Of a stretch of 55,213 nt of DNA, positions 22,322 to 33,887 are shown one piece after another. This DNA comes from Neolentinus lepideus HHB14362 ss-1. Taxonomy: Eukaryota; Basidiomycota; Agaricomycetes; Gloeophyllales; Gloeophyllaceae. Location of the stretch: NCBI GenBank assembly GCA_001632425.1, contig KV425569.1:74644-129856 (forward strand), written 5' to 3'. Positions within the stretch are counted from its first letter, which is position 1; each line of letters starts with the position of its first letter. The notes below the pieces were generated by a model. It was not told the origin of the DNA. It made no database searches and was given only the letters and a program-made list of their open reading frames with translations. The position numbers and the translations under genes are program-made.

Positions 22322-23263
22322 TTACTCTGTAGAGAGCGTCTCAATAAACTCATATGCGAGCTTTGGGCTAGTCCCGCCCATATCATTCATTAGCTTATGA
22401 TTTAACATTTGCTTGAAGCGGAGGAAACTGACCTATCCACAGGTTTGACAGGGATCTTCTTGTCCACGAGTCTCCCGCCCTTCTCAAAAATGAAGTGACT
22501 GCGCTTGGTTTTACCACCTTCTCCAGCGCCCAAAGCCGTTATCAACACTCTCTTGGGATCAGAGAGCAAGGCGTAAGGGAGCTCTTTCTGCTCAAGAAAG
22601 TGTAAGTATCGGAACGAACTTAGCAGATAAGGAACGTACCTTCATTTTCCACTTGTTCTGTGCTGCGGGCTTGTCTGCACTTAGGCAGTACACGTCGAAA
22701 CCAGCTGACGTGAAGTCGGGATAGCTGTCTCGAAATCCACATGCTTGATTCGTGCAACCAGCTGGATTTCACGTTTCAATAATTGTACACGATGCAGAAA
22801 ATAGAGGTGCTCACGAGTGTCCGCCTTCGGAACAAGGAAGATGACTACTCCCTTCTCGGCAGTCAGGGTGGCCACGTCAACGTCTTCATCATGCTCGTTC
22901 TTGAGTACAAGAGACGGAAGGCTATCACCAATGTTAACCGGAGAAAGAGAAGGTGCCGGCCCGTCAGACGCCTCCTCCTTAGGCTCCTTTGCTTTGCGAC
23001 CAGTGCTCTTAGCCTAGTTGCATATATTCAGCATGATTTAAACTGAATTGAACAAGAAACGGAACCTTTTTAGAATTTGCGTCGGGAGTTTCATCTGTTT
23101 CCTCTTCTACCCTCGTTCTCTTGGTACTGTTGGACTTCGCATCAGCACCAGTCGTCGTATCCGGAGCGCTAGCGGCTGTCAGTCTGGTTGAACGACGAGG
23201 AGCGGGCTGCTCAGCTGCGCTGCCATCAGCAGCTTCATGTGGTGGATTGGCCTTCCTTGGCAT
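22322..23263 (-). CDS. PrxQ/BCP-type peroxiredoxin, probably nuclear (Dot5-like)
   Basis: Five exons (23066-23263, 22815-23013, 22640-22761, 22441-22587, 22322-22393) sum to 738 bases, 245 residues. The family reduces hydroperoxides with thioredoxin. The catalytic block reads FLVPKADTPGCTNQACGFRD: the peroxidatic Cys and a second Cys five residues on are the PrxQ pattern. Other marks are LSADKPAAQNKW, YALLSDPKRV and SHFIFEKGGRLVDKK. About 75 extra N-terminal residues are basic and disordered, with RRSTRL at 23-28 and Lys/Arg clusters (STKRTR, SKKAKSTGRKAK), as in nuclear yeast Dot5. The start MPRKANPPHE resembles the start of the gene at 28266. One donor, GTTCCG, is weak, but the frame requires it. 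Confidence 0.92.
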
Positions 23264-23847
23264 ACTGAAGTTGGGACACGGCGTTGGCGAGGACTTCCGA
23301 GTTGAAGAAAACGACCAGATACTAGTACAGCGTCAACACACGAGACCCGCCTCGAACCTATTCGTAGCGAATACTACTCGGTACCGCTGTACGCGTTCAA
23401 GTACTGATTCCGAGATCCATCATAATCCCGCGGGTTGACTGATCTAGAGTACAGGAACATAATTTGCGCGGGACATTGGCACAATAATCTCAGCGCTCAG
23501 CCTCCGGATCATTAATGTGGCCATCGACACCCATCAATTGTGCTGGCCGGAATCCACACACACGTATCAGATCTACTGCAATGACCGTGCAAGACACAGT
23601 ATCAACACTGGCAATGATATTGTCATCAAAGTGTTGATCGAGTAATCAGTGCAAGAGCAGCGAAAAGAAAGTAGAAATATGTGGCAGCCATGTAGACTAT
23701 ATAAACAACATTAGAATATGATAGTACCGTCCACTCGCCATGTACCAGGGTATAGCGACACAGAAAAGCACTGCGTGCACCAGACATAGATGCCTTGTGG
23801 AAGAGAGCCTGCTGTAGTCTATCCTCAAGGTAAAGTTCAGCGAGCTA
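23264..23847. other. Intergenic, peroxiredoxin promoter side
   Basis: This stretch is upstream of the peroxiredoxin and downstream of the LRR gene. No supported gene or repeat was seen. Confidence 0.5.
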
Positions 23848-26800
23848 TCAACGTGTCTCAATCGACGCCGCAGACGACCTTCGGGGAAGGTATGGAACGT
23901 GGCCAGGGGACACAGCAGATGCAGGGCTCGCCGTGGACAACACTGGGGCTGGTGAGGCCTCACTGTCACTACCTGGCCGGGGTGAGGCAAGACCTTGCGT
24001 CTTCAACGAGATGATCGAGGAGGAGGTCGATGTCCTTCGAGACACGTAAGGTCTGGGTGATGGCTTCTTCTCCTCAGGAGCTTCAGACACAGACCCGTCA
24101 GCGGGTTGGGGTATTTCCATGCCGAACTCATCTATGATGGGTCGCGGTGGTGGTCGTTCCACTTCCACCTCAAGAAGCTATGATACAGAGGTGAGCATCA
24201 ACTACGGGGATAGTGGAAATATGTACGCTTACCTCTCTCCGCAGCTCCTCTCCTGCATACTCTCCTTCCATCTCCTCTGGGCCCAGGAGAACATTGCCCT
24301 TGCGGAAGATCTCTCCTTCCTCCGCAACCCAGCTACGTGATCTAACACATCATGTCAACACGACAGTGTTTGGGGCTATTCTTCACCACACATACCTATC
24401 AGTCGGAGACGGCGCAACAAATTCCTGAGCCTCCGTAGCATCATGATACTTCTCTCCATCCTCATCCTCATCATCCGACTCCGAAATCAAGAACTTAGTA
24501 GGACTAAGTATCTTCTCTGGCTCCTCCGGCTCCGGCTCCGCCCGCCCCTTCCCTTTGTCAATCTTCGGCGTAGCGAGCACCTCATCCTCATCAGCATGCC
24601 CATTCTCACTCACATGGCCATTGGGAATGGTGATACTGACATCTTTGCCACTCTGCCGTGGCGAGGGTACCTCGGTGATTAGACCGATCTCTTGAAGTGC
24701 CTCCTTGCCACTGGGAGTCCGCCGCAGAAGCGTCATCAGACTATCATTCAGGCCAAGTAGTTCGTCCAGGCGCGTAGGATCCACAGTGGCCTCAACCAGG
24801 GTCGCAAGAGGCCTCATGATATTCTTGACCTTCTTGATGACCTCGCCGTCGACGTCTGCCAGCTCCGCTGAGCTCGACGACGAGGGGAGCCGAGCAAGCT
24901 GCTCCTCCAACTCAGCTTTACACCCGTACGCGCGGACAAGGAGGTCCGATCCCACCTATTTGGTCCGATGAGTACTCATTAGAGCATAACGAAGAGCATC
25001 ACAGCCACCTTCTTCTCCTCATCTTTGCGAATCATCTTCGCCAATTCGCTCTCCTCAATGAGGCCCCAAACACCTTTGCCCAGCCCGCGCCCACTACCTG
25101 AATAAGCGGCCGACGCTATGGAGCTCCGCTCAGCCTCCTCCGTATTCCGAATGCATGAGTTGAGGATATCGCGACACATCCTAGTAATGTTCCAGTTCAG
25201 TACCAATCTTTAAGCATGTCACTTACCTAGCCATCTCCTCATCACCCGGAGGAATATTGAGGTCTAAACACCGCATTGTATGGTTGGCTTTCAGGCCAGA
25301 ACTGAGAGCCATGACTCCTGCCAAGTTGAGGTTGTTGACAGTGAGGTCGAGGTGCAAGAGCGACTGCGACTCTGGGAGGAACTCCGCTAGTGCAATGGCC
25401 CCAGCGGACGTCATGCCTGTTGATGAAAGGAACAGCCGTTTGAGGGCTATGTTGAGCGTAAAGGCCGTCCGAAGTGATTGTATCTGATGAAAGCATGGTG
25501 TCAGTCGTTGCAGATGAGATCTGTGATTCAGAATCGGGACGCACCCCTTCTAAACCAGGGCCACAGCAAGGGTTCTTGTTCAAGTCTAAGGTCTCGAGAC
25601 ACGAATTATATTTCTAACGTGCACTGCGTGAAACCAACGTCCCCACAGACGGCACATAAACAACGCACGAGTGCTTCTGCAATAACTGTCAAACACTGCA
25701 CATCCAGCTTATTCTCACTCAAATTCAGCACCTTAAGCGTCCGATTCCGCTTCAGCACCTGCGCAATATAATTCACGCCTCCCTACACATCAATCAATAA
25801 ACACATCGCCCCCAAAATACGCGAGAACAGAGCCAAGTCGCACGCACCCGAACATCGTTCCCCCGCAAATCCAGCGTCGTCAGCGCGCCAAGGCGGGGCA
25901 GCGCATCCAGCGCGCGCACCTTGTCCAGCAGCGCCGCACTCGGCCCATGCCGCTGCTGCCCGTTCCCCGCAACTGGGTGCCGCGTCGTGACGCCGCCTTG
26001 CGACGAGGACGTGATCAGCGGAACCGGCTCACCCGTGGCCGAGAGGGGATTCCCGTCTTTATCTCGCAGAACATTCGTGTTAATGGCGGGGGCGTTCCCG
26101 CCTGCGCGGCGCGAGCGGGGGACGTAGGGTGTGTACGTAGTCTGCGGTCCGCTGGGGTTGACGGTGGGGTGCCGTGGAGGCGGCGGGAGAGGTCCAGAGC
26201 GCGGTATTGGCATGTTAGGGGAGGTCGTCGTGCTCGGGAGGGATATCGAGGATGATGTAGGTGTCGCCGGAGGAGAGATAATGCTTGAGACACTGCTCAC
26301 AGGGGACATGGCTGTCGGCGAGGACGCGTTCGATGTTGGGGTGCTGATAGCGGCGACCGCATCGGGGTAGTCCTTGATCATGAGCGCGAGTGCGACGGCC
26401 CCGCTCGCACTGATGCGGTTGTGTCGCAGGGAGATGTGCTTGAGGTTCGATGTCCGGACAACATGCGCTGAAGTGAAATCCGTGAGATCGACCGACTTCA
26501 TATCAATAACCGTGACGGTACACACCGAGTGCTTCTAGTGCTGCAGGCCGCAACGAGCAATCATCCAGTTTGAGTGACTCCAGTCCGGGGTTGGGAACTG
26601 TGGGGAGTGCCGCCGCGATGTATTCTATCGACTTCTTGTCAAGGATGTTTTGCGAGACGTCCAGGTACTGGAGGCTTTTGGCCTGCGGTGTGCAGTGTAA
26701 CGCCCGACACAAATATTCGTACGTGGACCGACGTACCTTGGCAACGTACGCCCCGATCAAGCGGAATGCTGCTGGCTTAAGTCTCCGATTGAGTGCAACG

Positions 26801-27556
26801 CACAGGAAGGTAAGTGTTTGAGGGATCAGGAGGGCGTGAAGGATAGGTTTGAGAATCTGGAGAGAGTCAGTTGGCATTGCAGAAGAACACAGTTACTCAC
26901 ATGTTCGTCTAGATCGCATTCTTTGAACACGAGCTTGCGCAAACCCCACTCGATCGTGAATACGTCCGATAGGATGGCCGCTGTGACGAGATTCAGCTGA
27001 ACGCCGGATAAATCCAAGGAACGCGGATTCGTATTGGCAGCTTTCTGTGCTGATCATAAGCTAGATGATGGTCGTTACAAGTCAGGACACACACCTTGAA
27101 TGCTGCTGATACTGTAGGGATCGGAACTTCCTCTCTGCCCTCACAGCACTCACGATAGAAAGCTTCTACCCTGTCCAAACTCCACCAGTCCTCCGTCTCA
27201 GCCGAGTCGGGCCCGAACGAGTTTCCCCGAATAATTCTTCTCCGTCTCTCCGTCTCCCGCTGTTCTATCGTCCGCTTCTCTTCCCTGAGACTTGGTGTCG
27301 ACGGCGGATTCTGCGACGAGATCGGATAGACGGTGACAAGCTGGGGTAAGATGAAATGAGCTCGCTTGAGCGTCTTCTCATCCTCGACAATGCTGCTCGC
27401 AGGCTGGCTCTGACTCTGGCTCTGTGATGGCAGGAGCTTGGACAGGCGGGCAAGGGAAAAGAAGGACTGTTGTGGTGGTGGCGGCTTCTTGAGAATGGAC
27501 TTGCCAGGCGTTGGGATCGTTACTGCGGACGATGATGGTGAAGGTGAAGAAGCCAT
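23848..27556 (-). CDS. Leucine-rich-repeat protein resembling PP1 regulatory subunit 37
   Basis: The gene has about ten exons. The N-terminus carries SILK (GKSILKKPPPP, residues 20-23) and KRAHF (residues 64-68). These are the SILK and RVxF-type docking motifs for protein phosphatase 1, in the usual order. RNI-type leucine-rich repeats follow: LDLSGVQLNLVTAAIL, SLQYLDVSQNILDKKSIEYI, LESLKLDDCSLRPAALEALA, LKHISLRHNRIS, TLDLRGNDV, LNLSENKLD, LETLDLNKNP and LLHLDLTVNNLNLAGVMALS. This order, including GMTSAGAIALAEFLPESQSL and MRCLDLN, matches animal PPP1R37. A disordered loop splits the repeats at about 25940-26370. The C-terminus is acidic and Ser/Pro-rich, ending SSAASIETR. The likely role is targeting or inhibiting PP1, by inference from motifs. 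Confidence 0.75.
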
Positions 27557-28265
27557 AGAATATAATGCGAATTTGTGCGGTTTTAGAACGCTGCTAGCAT
27601 GTCGTTAGAAGGTCGATCCTAATTAGCTCTGTGCCGGCGTCTATCAAGTATGTGGCGGGCAACCCTGCGAGTCTTCGTCAATGCGATCAGACGCGCTGGC
27701 TCTCAGCAACGGAGACCTTTGCACTCAGCGAACTGCTTAGCGCTTTGACAGATAATAATAACAGAATATGCAGGATGACCACAAGCCTAAAATGGTGATC
27801 GGACCGTCAAAGCTGTGGATGACCCCTCAAGACCTTTTTCATTGAGGTATTCGTCCTACCTCAATAAAGTGCGCAAGACTCGATAAATATGCTCTAGAAT
27901 GTATTCTAAAGTTGAATGTTGTCGAGGATATGGGTCTTCTCGAGAGTATACGCGATGTCTTTAGGATAAAAGTGAGGACTGTGATTGCATGAGGCAAAAA
28001 GCTGGTGAGATCTCACAAAGCTGCAACTTACTATTGGGAATAGCTTAAAACATATGAAGCAGAACAACACCCCAAATAAGGCATTTACCTTCCAAAGCGA
28101 GCATCTGGTCCGCCTCGCTGCGCACGGGACCGTAGCGCGCACGCGAAGCTTGTCACGTGAGCCTTGTTGATCGGTTCATGCGAGGACCACTTGAACCAGC
28201 GCGTATTTCTTCCCGGCTTGCCTCCTTCCACATTCCACCCCCTTCCCCTACACGCGTTATCTTCT
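27557..28265. other. Divergent promoter region
   Basis: About 700 bases lie between the LRR gene (minus) and the basic protein gene (plus). It contains CACGTGA near 28155 and a pyrimidine-rich stretch just before the ATG at 28266, both common in promoters of highly expressed fungal genes. No other feature was seen. Confidence 0.45.
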
Positions 28266-29086
28266 ATGCCTCGCAAAGCCGCCGCCCCCTCTGAACCCAC
28301 CGGCGCTCCTCGTCGCTCCGCGCGCATCAAGGAGCAGCCCAAGGCTGATCCGCCGCCGAAGAAAGCCCCAGCGAAATCGAGGGCAAAGAAAGCTAAAGCC
28401 GCTAATGGCGTAGAACAAAAGAAAGTCAAGGAGAAGGAGGAGGAGGAAGAGAAGACTGCCCCCAAGTCCAGGGGCAAGAAACGCTCTGTGTCAGAGAAGG
28501 ATGCCGAGGATGTTGTTGTGAACGGCGCGGCTGAAGATAACGAAGCTAAGCCGCCGCCCTCGAAGAAGGTACGCGTTCGGACCTTGTCATAGCTGCTGTT
28601 TATGCTAGACAATATTCTCTAGGCTAAGCCTGCTTCCAAGGCTGCCTCAAAGCCCGCGTCCAAGGTCGAGACCGCCAAACCCGCTTCTAAGGCGGCGGGT
28701 ACGGCGTCGAAGCCCGCGTCCAAGGTATCCAAGGCCCCTTCGCGTGCCGGTTCAACCAAGCCTGCTTCTCGTGCAGCGTCCGCCAAGCCGCCGTCGAGTG
28801 GCGCAAAGAAGCCCGCCTCTAGAGCTGGGTCCAGGAAGCCTGCATCCAAGGTGTGCTCTATCGTCTGTTCTGTAGTAACAGCTGGTGCTGAGAGCGCAAC
28901 TAGGCCAAAGCAGATGATAAGGCCAACGAGGTCGCTCACCAGGAGACCATTGCCGAGGACCCTGAAGCCGAGGCCGAGGCTGAGGAAGTTGACGGGAAGA
29001 AGGCGGCTGCTGCTGCAGCAGAGGTATGTCCTCCTTAATCTCGACCGCAGCGCGTCGACATGAAGGGCTTTTCTTCTCAGGAATAG
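28266..29086 (+). CDS. Lys/Ala/Pro-rich chromatin-type protein with HMGN-like motif
   Basis: Four exons (28266-28568, 28623-28850, 28904-29023, 29081-29086) sum to 657 bases, 218 residues. The N-terminus reads MPRKAAAPSEPTGAPRRSAR then IKEQPK. RRSAR followed by a basic Pro/Lys/Ala stretch (PPPKKAPAKSRAKKAK) looks like the nucleosome-binding domain of vertebrate HMGN proteins, whose core is RRSARLSA. The middle holds about ten short KPASK / KPASR repeats like the tail of linker histones. The C-terminus is acidic (AEDPEAEAEAEE). There is no globular domain. The last exon holds only one sense codon and the stop. The likely role is nuclear and DNA- or nucleosome-binding. Homology to HMGN is unproven and could be convergent. 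Confidence 0.7.
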
Positions 29087-29865
29087 GATGTACGCTTAAG
29101 ACCGAGCGATACCCCATCGTCGCAAGCATTCGCATCTCGTCTCCGGACCGCCTGCCCCGTTTTCACGAGCACTGGACGTCCACGAACTGGGATGCTGCAT
29201 TGTACTCTTACCACTGCACCGCGTGTAGCCCTTATCCGTGTTGTTGGATAGTCTAGCTCAGCAATTTTGTCAACTTATTCTTTTGTTCTTCCTTTCTTAC
29301 TCTCTTAGCATTCTTATTCTTAAACTTCTAGCTTACTCCTTTACTATATCTGATGACCACCTTGTGTCCGTGTATATACGGTGCTGCTGTTGGTTATTTA
29401 TGCATCGAGATACGTACGTGTACGCTGCACCGCTCCATTTGGTCATGATTTCTGGTGACTGGAGTACCTATTGTCTGGACATGTCATGGAATGTACTCTG
29501 TACTGAGGTCTGTTCACGAAAACGAATAAATGTAGCGAGTAACCTTCGGGTCCGATTGAACGATAAGGCAGGACAGGGGTTTAAATGGCACTCACGCTAT
29601 GCACAGCTAGCATGTAAATGGCGTCGATTGTGTCGGAACTTTCTAGTTATACAGTTATACAGTGGAAGTCGTATGATGCTAGCAAATGCTTTGAAGTTTA
29701 TATTATACTTCGTTTGGTAAGACGGGATTGCGGGGTCAAGGCTATGCCAATCACTATTCTACAAACGCCACACAGATGGTACCTAGGACTGATTTGTCTT
29801 CGAAGCATTGTGATAGCCCGATCTGACCTCCGTAATATCATGATCACTGGACCTACAATCAAGTC
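29087..29865. other. Intergenic between convergent genes
   Basis: This is the 3' side of both the basic protein gene and the aldehyde dehydrogenase gene. It is T-rich and AT-rich around 29240-29420, as expected for 3' UTRs. No gene was seen. Confidence 0.5.
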
Positions 29866-31793
29866 TCAGGCCTCGGGAATTGGCTGCCTCACAGCACCAG
29901 CGAAGACGTTGTACGACTCGTCCGAGTACGGCGGGTAGCGGAGGCCCATGTCGGGGTCGGCGCTATTAAGAATCAGCATACGGCTATGGTTAGCTATACT
30001 TGTCAGGAGGGTGAGAGTACGCACGCGATCGGGACGTTCGTCGACCCGCGCTTGTGCGCGAAGATGTCAAAGGAGTACTTGCCGTTCCAGGTGCCGTCTG
30101 CAAGATATCGTCGCCGGTGAGCACGAGAAGGTAGAAAGGGGAGATGGACTTACAGCCCGAGTCTCCCTGGCCGCCGAAGGGGATTTCGTGAACTACAAGA
30201 AATGAGGTGAAGCTTGGACTGGTAGTAAGGGAGGGGCGTACCGGCGAGTTGGGAGTACGTGTCGTTGAAGGTGACCGTGCCGCTGTTAGTGCGGGTCACG
30301 ACTGCAATTGCTGCCGGTCATTGCTGGATCGCAGAGGGTATCGTGGCAGAATCTTACACTTCTGGCGTACATCTTCGTTCTCGGTGAAGCAGTAGAGTAC
30401 CAGCGGGTATGACCTTTGCAATACCTCCATGAGCTATGCAATCTCCGATGGAACAGTGAGAGTACATACCGCTCTCTGATGATACGCAGTGCGTGCTCGA
30501 CATCATCTACAGGGACAATAGGCAAGATCGGACCAAAGAGCTCGCTAACTTTCCATCAGCCCATTGCAGCACGACTCAAAAAACAAACCGCGCACTCCTC
30601 CATCAATACATCGTCCAGAGGTACGTCGTCCACGACGGTGGGTGCGATCCTCTTGTCACCTTCAATTTGCCCGCCGATCACGATCTTGCCCTTGGTATTC
30701 TTCAGCATCCAGGACAGTCGTGCGTGGTGGCTAGGGTTGATGATCTTCCCAATGTGCGATGTCGGCGCGAGAGGACCATCAGGGTAAAAAGCCTTGTAGG
30801 CCTTCTCCAGGGCAGCAATGAACTCGGCTTTCTTGTGGCGGGGGACGAGGGCATAGTCTGGGCTGACACAGAGCTAAGAAAAGAAACGTTAGCAATGGAG
30901 GCGGTCCGGTTCAGCGGTAATGAAATGCCTCACCTGACCACTGTTCTGCTGCTTTCCAAATAAGATCCTCTTAGCAGCGATCTCTATGTCTGTGTTATCT
31001 ACATCAACAAACACAGGCGACTTTCCGCCAAGCTCAAGTGTTACTGGCGTGACGTTCTTCGCGGCGGCGGCTGCGATGATCCGTCCCACACGAATACCGC
31101 CAGTATACATGATGTGATTCCATTTGAGATTCAGGAGTGCCGAGGTCTCGGCGACAGCACCGTTGACGACCGCGTAGGCATTAGGGTCAAGATACTTTGG
31201 GATAAGGTCGGCGAAGATTTGGGCTGTGGCTGGTGCGAGCTCGGAGGGCTTGAGAATAACGGCACAGCCGGCGGCAATCGCGCCCACTAATGGGCACAAG
31301 CTGATAATATAAGGATAATTCCAAGGGCTGCGAAGCTGCTCGTGAACACCGGTAAGCGGAGTAACAGAGCCCGTATGACTTACGAGATGATAAGACAAAC
31401 GCCCTTGGGTACTGTGTAGATCGTGGTGTCCCAAGAAGACCTCCACGCCTCAACTTCGGGCCTCACAGGCTCGTTCCATTCTTCCAGCTTGTCCGCAGCC
31501 AGCAATGCACTGGACACTACCGGTCCAAGTTCAGCCATTGCAACTTCTTGCTTGGGCTTCGCCAAGTCAGAGAAAATGGCGGCCTCCCAGGCCTCTATAT
31601 TGTCCTGGATCATCCTGGCGAGCTGCAGGAGCTGTTTCCTTCGGTACGCCAGGGGCAGTGTGGCGCCGGAGTGGAAGGTATTGGACAACTGCTTGTAGGT
31701 CTATCCACGGGAATATTGAGCGAATTGGCGAATGCCTAAGGGATGACTTACTGGCTCCACTTCACTAACTGGCGTATACTTTAACATAGTCAT
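29866..31793 (-). CDS. Aldehyde dehydrogenase, class 3 (fatty aldehyde type)
   Basis: The gene has about nine exons: 31752-31793, 31384-31700, 30934-31327, one from 30873 to about 30605, then shorter ones to the stop at 29866-29868. The enzyme oxidises aldehydes to acids with NAD(P)+. Key residues are visible: PWNYPYIISLCPLVGAIAAG (cofactor fold), ILKPSELAPATAQIF, VTLELGGKSPVFVD with the general-base Glu, and GKQQNSGQLCVSPDY with the nucleophilic Cys. Later come ELFGPILPIVPVDD, NSGTVTFNDTYSQ, IPFGGQGDSGYG and SFDIFAHKRG. The lack of a long N-terminus and the LTYRRKQ-like start (LPLAYRRKQLLQLARMIQDN) fit the ALDH3 group. A second in-frame ATG lies at 31787. The Leu before the catalytic Cys is unusual; Thr is commoner. 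Confidence 0.93.
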
Positions 31794-33887
31794 CGGTGTC
31801 GACGTGTCGTGCAGAGTAGAGCAAGTTGAAGAGGGACTGGCAAGAACCTATAAATCTTGAACGCTGCGGGTGTTTTTATATACTTTGAGACTCAGAATCT
31901 GAAATACGTACACTCATCTCCAAATCCCATCACCAGACCCCGACTGGGCTGAGCGGAGCTCATTCACAGGCACTGGAGGTAACTGTCTAACCCGGTCGGG
32001 TATGAACCGTCTTCTCGAGTCCCGTGTCTATGTTTGATCACGCCGTAGTAGACGCTATCGAGTAACCGACTTACGGCTTTGTGCCGCGCCGTTCAATCAT
32101 ATACTGGAGAAACGCCGCTGCCGTCGGTGACTTTGGCCCTGCTCGGGGATGTAACCAGTACTGCATGACTATGTACTTACATCTGCCGTCGAAACAAAAC
32201 TTTCATTACTGGGTGGAGCAAGAATAGCGTGCCACCTCGAAGGCAACATAGAATAGGCTGAAAAGTGCACAAGCATGACTCTGCACTAGGCTCGTGACCA
32301 CCCTCTCGTAGCGCGATTGGAGCAGAATTCTCTAGAGGGGTGGTCACGAGCTCTAACTCTGCACAGATGACAGCCGCTTGCTAGCCTTTCCTGAGCGCTT
32401 ATACTTGGTCCCCCACATTCAATGAGAAAAGATAAGTGAAACGTCAACGCCTCTAGTGAATGATATCAGTTATACATTGGCTGAGTAGTGATACTACTGG
32501 GAGGATGAAGAGGGTGCCTTCTCTGTTGAAAGTCATCAAAGTCGGGCGATCGGTAAGTTAGCCATATTCGGTCAGCAGCGAACTTGAAGTTAACTGTGAC
32601 TCAGTGCTCGGTAAGTACTCAGTGGCTGTCATCCGTGCAGAGTCATGCTTGTGTACTTTTAAGTCAGCTTATACATGTCACCTTCGAGAGCGCTAAAAGG
32701 CAGAGTTTGAGACAATACGTTCGGTGAGATGTTTCTAGGACTTACCAAATTGGGCAATGACCCCGGCTCGGCTGGCCGACTGCCAGAGATTTGTGTTAAG
32801 CAGCTAGTGTTGACCAAGAACGAGGTTAGGGTCGGCAAAAGTACTGCGATAGACCGCAAGAGCAAGCCGATCAGGGTGAACTGGGCTACTAAGGTATAGT
32901 TGTCAGTAAATGTATACATTGGCACCGAATTGCCACACCAGAGATGCCAGTGGCATCACCGAAACCATTCACGCACCCACAACTGTTCGTGATCTTAGAC
33001 TATAGCCTATGATCACAAATAAAATATAAATCCGTAAGAATAGTCCGGGCATATTCTGAGAACGAGGAAGATTACCCTTCCGCAGACGACTCCCATAAGT
33101 ATTGCCTTGTTCCCCTACGAAACTCTATCATCATTATAGTTCACTTCTGTAACGCATGGGGCATTCAGCGATCCGAAGTACGTGCGATTGCGAGAGAAAT
33201 TCCTTGCAGAAGACCGAACTGCTTAGATGCGGGAGTTGACGCTGACATTAGTGAGCCCGTCTGACCCGAATACATAAAATCGCTATCCATGACCAAACGT
33301 TCGGCAGTACAATAATTGCGCGAAAGCAGACCAGTCACGATGCGTCGATCCTGCCGGGACTTGGGGAGCAAGCAGAGGTAGAAACATTAAGATTTCTGGT
33401 ACTCGAGAAAGATATACGGGATACGCAATCTCGAAACCGTGTCTGCTTCATGCACCCCAGCCTCCGACACCATGCTTAAGAAAAACAGCGTAACCGTCCT
33501 ATCCCGTCGATTGCCTTGAATACTGTTCAAGATTGGCTGCCTCGATTAACGCCGTCCCGACAGCCTTCAGTGCAAGAATTTCTTACGGCTCCGAGACTGT
33601 TTCATGTTGATATCCTTGATAAACAACGACAGAGAAGCTCCTAGAATAGAGTCCATTACTTTGCAAGTCGTCCAGGTAAAGTCGAAGACTAAGAAGATTA
33701 ACCGCCATCGTGGTGGCGGCGCATTGGAGACGCACGAGTGTTCCGACGTTCTTGGACTCCAGACTTCATTCGCCCTCGTTGGTGGCCTGCCTCTCAAGCA
33801 CCTGGTTTTTCTCATCTTCTAGCTTGTATTCTCTGACTACCTTCAGGCTGATACGCCTGCGCCGTTCGTTTATGTGCATATGCCAAC
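31794..33887. other. Long divergent intergenic region
   Basis: Two kilobases separate the aldehyde dehydrogenase (minus) and kinase (plus) starts. No frame here looks like a gene. It contains one small inverted-repeat element (32291-32350). The last 300 bases are the kinase promoter and leader. Confidence 0.45.
32291..32350. repeat. 60-bp element with inverted ends and flanking direct repeats
   Basis: CTCGTGACCACC at 32291-32302 is matched by GGTGGTCACGAG at 32339-32350, perfect 12-bp inverted ends around a 36-base core. A 9-base direct repeat, ACTCTGCAC, occurs a few bases outside each end (about 32279 and 32356). It looks like a miniature insertion with a target duplication, or a footprint of one. 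Confidence 0.6.
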
